From positions 1 to 11,598 of the forward strand of contig DASWHK010000075.1 of NCBI GenBank assembly GCA_036398215.1: 11,598 nucleotides of DNA. Reading direction: 5' to 3'. The stretch comes from DASWHK01 sp036398215 (GTDB lineage: Bacteria; Acidobacteriota; UBA890). The translations under genes were made by a program, and so were the position numbers. Below the pieces are notes generated by a model that worked only from the letters and a program-made list of their open reading frames with translations, ran no database searches and was not told the origin of the DNA. Position 1 is the first letter of the stretch, and the number at the start of each line of letters is the position of its first letter. Positions 7,354-11,598 of this stretch are shown here, piece by piece.

Positions 7354-7404
7354 TTCGATGCATCGAAATCCGAGACATACGTACATTGGAAATCGATGCA
7401 TGTC
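7354..7404. promoter_or_regulatory. Candidate PadR operator cluster
   Basis: Three elements are packed here. TTCGATGCATCGAA (7354-7367) is a perfect 14-bp palindrome. GACATACGTACAT begins at 7374, and ATCGATGCATGTC ends at 7404. The outer GACAT (7374-7378) and ATGTC (7400-7404) are inverted around the promoter, and TCGATGCAT occurs twice, at 7355-7363 and 7393-7401. PadR dimers typically bind ATGT/ACAT-type inverted repeats near their own promoter. The region is distinctly AT-richer than its surroundings. Confidence 0.5.
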
Positions 7405-7406
7405 AA
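7378..7406 (-). promoter_or_regulatory. Candidate padR promoter (TTGACA -35)
   Basis: Read on the minus strand, a perfect TTGACA (7401-7406) is followed after 17 bases by TACGTA (7378-7383), a poor -10. The predicted start point lies roughly 45 bases before the padR ATG. The weak -10 makes this a candidate only. The box overlaps the palindromic sites, as expected for an autorepressed promoter. Confidence 0.45.
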
Positions 7407-7434
7407 GGGCGTCCTCCTCGAGACGCCGAGAAGC

Positions 7435-7462
7435 TTGTGCAGCAGTGGCCGCTGCTGCACAA
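7435..7462. promoter_or_regulatory. 28-bp near-perfect palindrome upstream of a secreted-protein gene
   Basis: Arms TTGTGCAGCAG (7435-7445) and CTGCTGCACAA (7452-7462) are perfect 11-bp inverted repeats around TGGCCG, whose inner GGCC also pairs. The palindrome lies 42 bases before the ATG at 7505 and 109 bases before padR on the other strand. It could be a dimer operator or a 5'-leader hairpin. There is no T-run, so a terminator is unlikely. It does not resemble the padR-proximal sites. Confidence 0.6.
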
Positions 7463-7504
7463 TGACGCGCATCTCTGGTTGACAGCCGCTTTCTCGGAGG
7501 CCTC

Positions 7505-7939
7505 ATGCGTCGATCGATGCTCGTATTCATCCTCTCGTTTGCCCTCGCGGCGATGGCCCTCGTCGCGGGGGCGATGAGCTCCGTCGCCGGTGCGCCGGAG
7601 GAGCTGCAGGCGCTTCCGGTCAACATCACCGTCACCTGCGCCGAGGGTCAGGTCGACGACGTCAACGTCCGCCCGTGGACCGTGCGCGCCAGCCGCGCCG
7701 CCGGCAACCAGGTGAGCTGGCGCCTCCAACCCAACTCCGGCGTCGCTTCGGCCGCGATCCGGCCCAAGCCGGGCAACGCCTGGCCGTTCGCCAGCACGCC
7801 GCCGCTGACCGTGAACCACAACAGCACCGTCGATTCTGGCGCCATCACCGGCGCTCCGAGCAGCTACTTCTACGACATCGTCGTCGACTGCGGCGGCGGT
7901 CAGACGGTGATCGACCCGCGGATGGACATCAATCCCTGA
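7505..7939 (+). CDS. Small exported beta-rich protein, uncharacterised
   Basis: A 144-residue protein. ATG 7505 follows GGAGG (7496-7500) after only four bases. An N-terminal signal peptide (MRRSMLVFILSFALAAMALV, cleavage near A28-A30) is followed by a compact domain with strand-like stretches. Visible blocks are PVNITVTCAEG at 38-48, VNVRPWTVRASRA at 53-65, NQVSWRLQP at 68-76, NAWPFAS at 91-97 and YFYDIVVDCGGG at 121-132, with a VIDPRMDI terminus. Cys45 and Cys129 sit in the first and last strands and probably form a disulfide. This resembles a cupredoxin-like or Ig-like sandwich, but the usual copper ligands of a cupredoxin are not evident. I have an impression of related small exported proteins with a WPF ... 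YDI ... C ... IDP pattern in acidobacterial genomes, but no known function. It is transcribed away from padR and converges on the kinase gene. Confidence 0.75.
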   Translation: MRRSMLVFILSFALAAMALVAGAMSSVAGAPEELQALPVNITVTCAEGQVDDVNVRPWTVRASRAAGNQVSWRLQPNSGVASAAIRPKPGNAWPFASTPPLTVNHNSTVDSGAITGAPSSYFYDIVVDCGGGQTVIDPRMDINP

Positions 7940-7984
7940 CGCGTACGGCCTCCGAGGCACGGGGCGCGCCCGGCGGTAGCGAAA

Positions 7985-7999
7985 GCGTCCGATGGACGC
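7985..7999. terminator. Small hairpin between convergent genes
   Basis: GCGTCC-GAT-GGACGC forms a 6-bp stem with a 3-base loop. It lies 45 bases after the stop of the small secreted protein (+) and 41 bases beyond the kinase stop (-). It could serve both directions, but there is no T-run on either side, so the call is weak. Confidence 0.3.
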
Positions 8000-8040
8000 G
8001 CCAACACAGGGAGACGCCTGGTGCTGACGCGGGCGGCGCC

Positions 8041-10650
8041 CTACCGCAGGCCCAGGGCCTCGCGCAGGCGGGGGTCCTGGCGCAGCTCGGCGAACATCGG
8101 GTCGACCCGGATCTCGGCGAGCGAATCGCCGGCGCCGATCGCCGCAAGCAGCGATTGCACCGCTTCCTGTGCCTCCCCCAGCGCCGCGTGAACCACCGCC
8201 GCGCTGCGTAGCACGTAGATGTCGGTGGGAGCGAGGCCCAACGCTTGAGAGATGCTGCGTCGTGCCGCCTCCGCATCGCCGAGCATGGCGTAGTAGCGGG
8301 CGGCGTCCTGCCGCACGAGGGCGTCGCTGGGGTTGATCGCCAACTGCTCCTCGGCGAGCTCGATCGCCCTCCGGTAGGCGCCGGACGCGCTGTCGCGCTC
8401 CCCGGGGGCCCAGTAGTACGCGTCGCCGAGGTTGCCCCAGGCGAGGTAGTTGCGCTCGTCGATCGCCGTTGCCCGTTCGAACATGCGCGCCGAATCGGCA
8501 TAACGGCCCTCGTAGAAGTAGAGCGTGCCGATGTTCGACACCGCGCTCGAGTACTCGGGGTTGAGCTGCATCGCGCGCTCGAACGAACGCCTCGCCTCGG
8601 TCCAGCGCTCGGCGTAGTAGTAGGCAGCACCGAGGCCGCTGTAGATGCTGTAGCCGTCCGGGGCGAGCTGCGCCGCCTGCTCCAGCGCGGCGATGGCCTC
8701 GTCGAAGCGTCCCTGGCGCGTGTAGAAGCTCCCCAGCCACTGGTAGCCGGCCCAGTAGTGGGGCCGCACCGCGATCGCCTCCTCATAGGTCGCCTCGGCG
8801 CGATCGACCTGGCCGCTCCCCAGATAGGCCTTTGCCAGCTCGATGTAGATCGTGTCGTCGGTGGGCTCGAGGCGGATTCCCTGCTCGAGCTCGGCAATCG
8901 CCTGTGGGTAGCGACCGCTGCCGTTGTAGACGACGCCAAGGCAGGTATGACCGGCGGCATCGAGCTCGTCGAGGGTCACTGCGTCGTTGCAGGCCTCGGT
9001 GGCGCGGCCAACCCAGGCGGTGTTCTCGGTGAGCTCGTACTTCAACCAGAGAGCTCGTCCCAGGTCCGCGTGAGCGCGCGCGTAGGCCGGATCGACGCGC
9101 AGCGCCTGCTCGAAAAGGCCGGCGGCGGTATCGGCGTTGGCGGGATCGCTGCGGTCTTCCAGATAGCCGCGCCCCCGTAGGTAGTAGCCGTAGGCGCGCG
9201 GCTGGTCGGTCCCCGCGGCGAGCAGGTCGCGCTCCATCGGCAGCAGCTCGACGCGCAGCATGCGCAGCACGCGCACCGCCACCTGCTCCTCGAGCGAGAT
9301 CAGATCGTCCAGCGATCCGTCGATCGTGTCGGCATCGACCTGTCGCACCGCGCCGGTATCCACCAGGCTGATGTTGACGCGCGCGCGATCGGCGGTCCGC
9401 CGCGTCTCGAAGTTCAACACCAGCGTGACGCCCAGCTCGCGGCGGGCGGATTCGAGGCCGTCGACGCCGCGCTCGCGCACCGCGCTCACCGGCACCACCT
9501 GCAGGTCGTGAGACCGGGTGAGCTGGGTAAGGCGCGTGGTGAGCGTGGCGGCGAGGCCGTCGTTGAGCGCCTCCAGCTCGGCGTCGCCGGCTCCGGAGTC
9601 GCCGGTGGGCAACACGGCGATGATCCAGTTGGACGCATCGAATGCCCCGCTGCCGGCGACGGCGACGGGCCCGCCCGCAGGCGCCGCCAGCCGGTCGCGC
9701 GCCATCCAAGCCAGCGCGACGGCGAGCACGAGCGCCGCCGCGACCGCGGGGAGCAGCCACCACCTTCTCCGCTGCAAACCATCGAGGGCCGACGCTCGAG
9801 CGTCCGGGGCAGCAATGTCGGCGCGCAGGCGGCGCAGGTCGACCGCCAGATCGCCCGCCGTCGCGTAGCGCTCCTCGGGATCCTTGGCGAGCATCTTGTC
9901 GATCACCGCCTGCAGCGCCGGGCGGCACACCGGGTTGACGATCGACAAGGACTCGTGAGCGGTGTGAAGGATGCGGTCCGTGGTGGCGATCGGCGTCTGG
10001 CCGCGGAACGGATGCCGGCCGGCGAGCATCTCGTAGAACACCACCCCGAGCGCGAAGATGTCCGCACGGTGATCACTGCGATGGCCGAGGAGGGCCTCAG
10101 GAGCCATGTAGCTGATCGTGCCCCCCAGCTCGCCGGCCCCGCTCGTCGTGAGAAACGTGGCTTCGTCGTTGCCGACGGCGCGCCGGGAAACCCCGAAGTC
10201 GAGCAGCTTCACGTCGCCGTACGGCCCGATCATGACGTTTTCGGGCTTGATGTCCCCGTGAACCACGCCCTGGCGGTGCGCCGCCGCGAGCCCCTCGACA
10301 CATTGATCGGCAAGGTCGAAGAAGTCGCGCTCGGGGATGGGCGCCCGCAACCGGTCGCGCAGCGTGGAGCCCTCGACGTGCTCCATGACGAGATAGAGGT
10401 CGTCGCCCTCTTCGAGCACGTCGTAGAGCGCCGCCACCCGCTGGCTCGTGATCCGAGCGGCATTGCGCGCTTCCCGCAGCAGCGTCGAGCGGAGCTCAGG
10501 GTCGGCCGCTAGCTCGGGGGCGAGGCGCTTGATCGCCACGTCTCGCTGCAGCATGGGGTCGCGGGCCCGCCAAACCTCGCCCATGCCGCCGGCGCCGAGG
10601 CGGTCTCCGACCTCGAATCGCCCAACCCTCTTGCCTGACGGATCGCTCAC
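8041..10650 (-). CDS. Membrane-anchored Ser/Thr protein kinase with FlgO/TolB-like domain and TPR array
   Basis: An 869-residue receptor-like kinase. The kinase domain spans about 11-275: Gly loop GAGGMG 19-24, K41 in VAIKRL, E60 in helix C, catalytic loop HGDIKPEN 131-138 (D133, K135, N138), DFG 151-153 and APE 183-185. HGD replaces HRD, so it is a non-RD kinase. One TM segment (about 297-317) leads to a FlgO/TolB-like domain (about 341-470: WIIAVLPTGDSG, ALNDGLAATLTTRL, ELGVTLVLNFETRR). About nine TPRs follow (485-840, e.g. ALEQAAQLAPDGYSIYSGLG), placing a protein-binding region outside the membrane. The GTG at 10650 is preferred: AAGGTG precedes it at proper spacing and the peptide starts MSDPSGKRVGRFEV. 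An ATG at 10680 lies only about five bases after the start point expected from the TATAAT at 10692-10697. The signal sensed and the substrates are unknown. Confidence 0.93.
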   Translation of the reverse strand: MSDPSGKRVGRFEVGDRLGAGGMGEVWRARDPMLQRDVAIKRLAPELAADPELRSTLLREARNAARITSQRVAALYDVLEEGDDLYLVMEHVEGSTLRDRLRAPIPERDFFDLADQCVEGLAAAHRQGVVHGDIKPENVMIGPYGDVKLLDFGVSRRAVGNDEATFLTTSGAGELGGTISYMAPEALLGHRSDHRADIFALGVVFYEMLAGRHPFRGQTPIATTDRILHTAHESLSIVNPVCRPALQAVIDKMLAKDPEERYATAGDLAVDLRRLRADIAAPDARASALDGLQRRRWWLLPAVAAALVLAVALAWMARDRLAAPAGGPVAVAGSGAFDASNWIIAVLPTGDSGAGDAELEALNDGLAATLTTRLTQLTRSHDLQVVPVSAVRERGVDGLESARRELGVTLVLNFETRRTADRARVNISLVDTGAVRQVDADTIDGSLDDLISLEEQVAVRVLRMLRVELLPMERDLLAAGTDQPRAYGYYLRGRGYLEDRSDPANADTAAGLFEQALRVDPAYARAHADLGRALWLKYELTENTAWVGRATEACNDAVTLDELDAAGHTCLGVVYNGSGRYPQAIAELEQGIRLEPTDDTIYIELAKAYLGSGQVDRAEATYEEAIAVRPHYWAGYQWLGSFYTRQGRFDEAIAALEQAAQLAPDGYSIYSGLGAAYYYAERWTEARRSFERAMQLNPEYSSAVSNIGTLYFYEGRYADSARMFERATAIDERNYLAWGNLGDAYYWAPGERDSASGAYRRAIELAEEQLAINPSDALVRQDAARYYAMLGDAEAARRSISQALGLAPTDIYVLRSAAVVHAALGEAQEAVQSLLAAIGAGDSLAEIRVDPMFAELRQDPRLREALGLR

Positions 10651-10691
10651 CCGCGCACCTTTATCTGGAACCTCGAACACGACGCCAGGTC

Positions 10692-10697
10692 ATTATA
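10692..10697 (-). promoter_or_regulatory. Candidate -10 box for the kinase gene
   Basis: On the minus strand TATAAT is a perfect -10. It lies 41 bases before the GTG at 10650, giving a leader of about 35 bases that contains the ribosome site. No good -35 is found at 16-18 bases upstream. It is in the AT-richest part of the 158-base gap between the kinase and the upstream same-strand gene, so the kinase probably has its own promoter. Confidence 0.5.
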
Positions 10698-10808
10698 CGT
10701 ATGCGCGGGACGCGCCGACGGCCTGTCGCCTGCCAGCTTGGCACCGAGGAATCGTAGGCGATCCGGACGTGCGGCTGGAGCAAAAGGCGGCGGTAGCCTC
10801 GAGCAGCG

Positions 10809-11312
10809 CTACTGATCCGCGATGAGGACCACGTCGACGTCGCCGTCGAGATCGGTGTCGGCCAGCTCGGCGAACGGATCGTCGCCGTCGAACAGCTCGA
10901 GGACGAGGATCCCGTCGTCGGGGCCGCCGCGCCAGGCGCCGGCAAGCCGGCTCCTGTCGCGATTACCCCGGCCCCGGCGCTCGCCGAAGATCTCGTCGAG
11001 TACGGCGCCGGTGAGGATCTCGGCGATTTCACGAGCGCCGATGCGACCCTCCACTCGTCCCCGCGGGGTGCGCTGGAAGACGATCCTGCCGAGCGTGGCC
11101 CGGCGCCAGCCGAAGCCACCCAGGCCGAAGCCCTTTTCGAGGCACCACTGGCGCCCGAATACCGGGTGACCGGCGCCAGAGCGGCAAAATGCCGGGCCGC
11201 CCTGCCCTCTGCCTCGTGCCTGGCCCCTTTGCCAATCTCCGCTATCCGCGGCCGCAAGCCCTGCGATCAGAAGGAACATGACGACTGCTGTCGGTAAGGC
11301 TCGTTTTCTCAT
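10809..11312 (-). CDS. Small exported protein with EF-hand-like Asp loop, uncharacterised
   Basis: A 167-residue protein. ATG 11310-11312 is preceded on the minus strand by AGGAGGT with a 4-base spacer, a near-ideal ribosome site, so this start is firm. A signal peptide (MRKRALPTAVVMFLLIAGLA, cleavage near A21-A22) is followed by a Gly/Arg-rich stretch. A two-cysteine motif follows: FCRSGAGHPVFGRQWCLEKG, with C43 and C57 probably forming a disulfide. Then comes a basic middle region (about 68-120) and a C terminus ending DTDLDGDVDVVLIADQ. The D142-x-D144-x-D146-G-D148-x-D150 spacing fits a Ca-binding loop of EF-hand, dockerin or FG-GAP type. I do not recognise the whole protein. It is 158 bases upstream of the kinase on the same strand; joint transcription is possible, but a separate TATAAT lies between them. 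Confidence 0.75.
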   Translation of the reverse strand: MRKRALPTAVVMFLLIAGLAAADSGDWQRGQARGRGQGGPAFCRSGAGHPVFGRQWCLEKGFGLGGFGWRRATLGRIVFQRTPRGRVEGRIGAREIAEILTGAVLDEIFGERRGRGNRDRSRLAGAWRGGPDDGILVLELFDGDDPFAELADTDLDGDVDVVLIADQ

Positions 11313-11407
11313 GGGAACCTCCTGAAAAGACAATACCAAGGGGGACCCCGCACGGTCACGGCACCCCGCGGATCGCGAACGGTGTTTCGGTCGTCCTAGG
11401 ATGGTCT

Positions 11408-11422
11408 ACGATCGAAGATCGT
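11408..11422. repeat. Short inverted repeat in divergent intergenic region
   Basis: ACGATC-GAA-GATCGT has 6-bp perfect arms and lies in the 188-base gap between the small exported protein (-) and the radical SAM start (+). It may be a regulator half-site pair or chance. I see no convincing promoter for either gene in this gap. Confidence 0.3.
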
Positions 11423-11500
11423 GATCTGGCTGCCCCGCACGGGCCGCGAACGACACCAGCCGCCCTGACCCGGACCACCTCCGACCCAACGACCAGGAGC

Positions 11501-11598
11501 ATGACCCGAATCAGTTTCGAGACGCCGGCGCGCACGAGCAAGGATCGCCGTATCCGCGGCCGCGGCGCCGCCGGCAATCCGCCGAATCGCTTCGAGCG
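11501..11598 (+). CDS. N terminus of probable PA0069-family radical SAM protein, cut by window edge
   Basis: The frame starts at ATG 11501 and stays open to the end of the window (32 residues visible). It begins MTRISFETPARTSKD and continues with a basic segment, then IRGRGAAGNPPNRFE. The 'GRGA-x-x-NP-x-x-RFE' block is what I recall from the start of PA0069/Rv2578c-type radical SAM proteins, just ahead of the CxxxCxxC cluster domain. The cluster motif itself would lie beyond the window, so it is unseen. AGGAG (11495-11499) precedes the ATG by only one base, which is tight; another start may be used. The family is usually linked to radical SAM chemistry of unknown substrate. An overlapping minus-strand frame (11356-11577) is rejected in its favour. 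Confidence 0.65.
   Translation, partial: MTRISFETPARTSKDRRIRGRGAAGNPPNRFE

Noticed and set aside
7479..7484. TTGACA as -35 box for the small exported protein
   Set aside because: It lies only 20 bases before the ATG, so a matching -10 would fall at or after the start codon and leave the ribosome site untranscribed.
7403..8740. Minus-strand frame of 445 codons overlapping the secreted protein and the kinase 3' end
   Set aside because: Its peptide is Arg/Gly-rich without domain features and overlaps two better supported genes.
11330..11335. TATTGT (minus) with GTGACC 18 bases upstream as promoter of the 10809-11312 gene
   Set aside because: The start point would fall at the 5' end of the AGGAGGT ribosome site, leaving almost no leader, and both boxes match only 4 of 6.
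11356..11577. Minus-strand frame of 73 codons near the right edge
   Set aside because: It has no ribosome site and no family resemblance, and it lies opposite the GRGA...NRFE start of a radical SAM protein.

Overview
The window comes from a very GC-rich bacterial chromosome. I estimate close to 70% G+C by eye, and third codon positions are mostly G or C. I see no insertion sequence, tRNA, rRNA, CRISPR array or phage gene. The gene set is a PD40-propeller/amidohydrolase fusion, a membrane Ser/Thr kinase with a FlgO/TolB-like domain and TPRs, a PadR regulator coupled to a permease-prefix membrane protein, and small secreted proteins. I associate this mix with Acidobacteriota or similar soil and marine lineages. 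That placement is an inference from gene content only.

Layout. Bases 2-655 (+) hold the tail of a beta-rich protein cut by the left edge and a 76-residue small protein. Bases 837-2485 (-) hold an FAD-linked D-lactate/D-2-hydroxyacid dehydrogenase followed by a tiny four-cysteine rubredoxin-like protein. Divergent from them, 2733-6131 (+) encodes an exported 1132-residue PD40 propeller plus amidohydrolase. Bases 6334-7325 (-) hold padR and a four-helix membrane protein that overlap by ATGA. The padR upstream region contains a TTGACA box and several TGCATCGA-type palindromes. Bases 7505-7939 (+) encode a small exported protein preceded by a 28-bp near-perfect palindrome. Bases 8041-10650 (-) encode the receptor-like kinase, and upstream of it on the same strand 10809-11312 encodes a small exported protein with an EF-hand-like Asp loop. 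At the right edge, 11501-11598 (+) is the start of a protein that looks like a PA0069-family radical SAM protein.

How they may work together. There is no single obvious operon system; the window reads as several independent one- or two-gene units. The best-supported units are padR plus its membrane protein (autoregulated and translationally coupled) and the dehydrogenase plus rubredoxin-like protein (possible electron-transfer pair). A 10-bp motif, TGCATCGATT, occurs in both the padR promoter region and just upstream of the amidohydrolase gene, so the PadR protein might control both. That link is speculative but testable.
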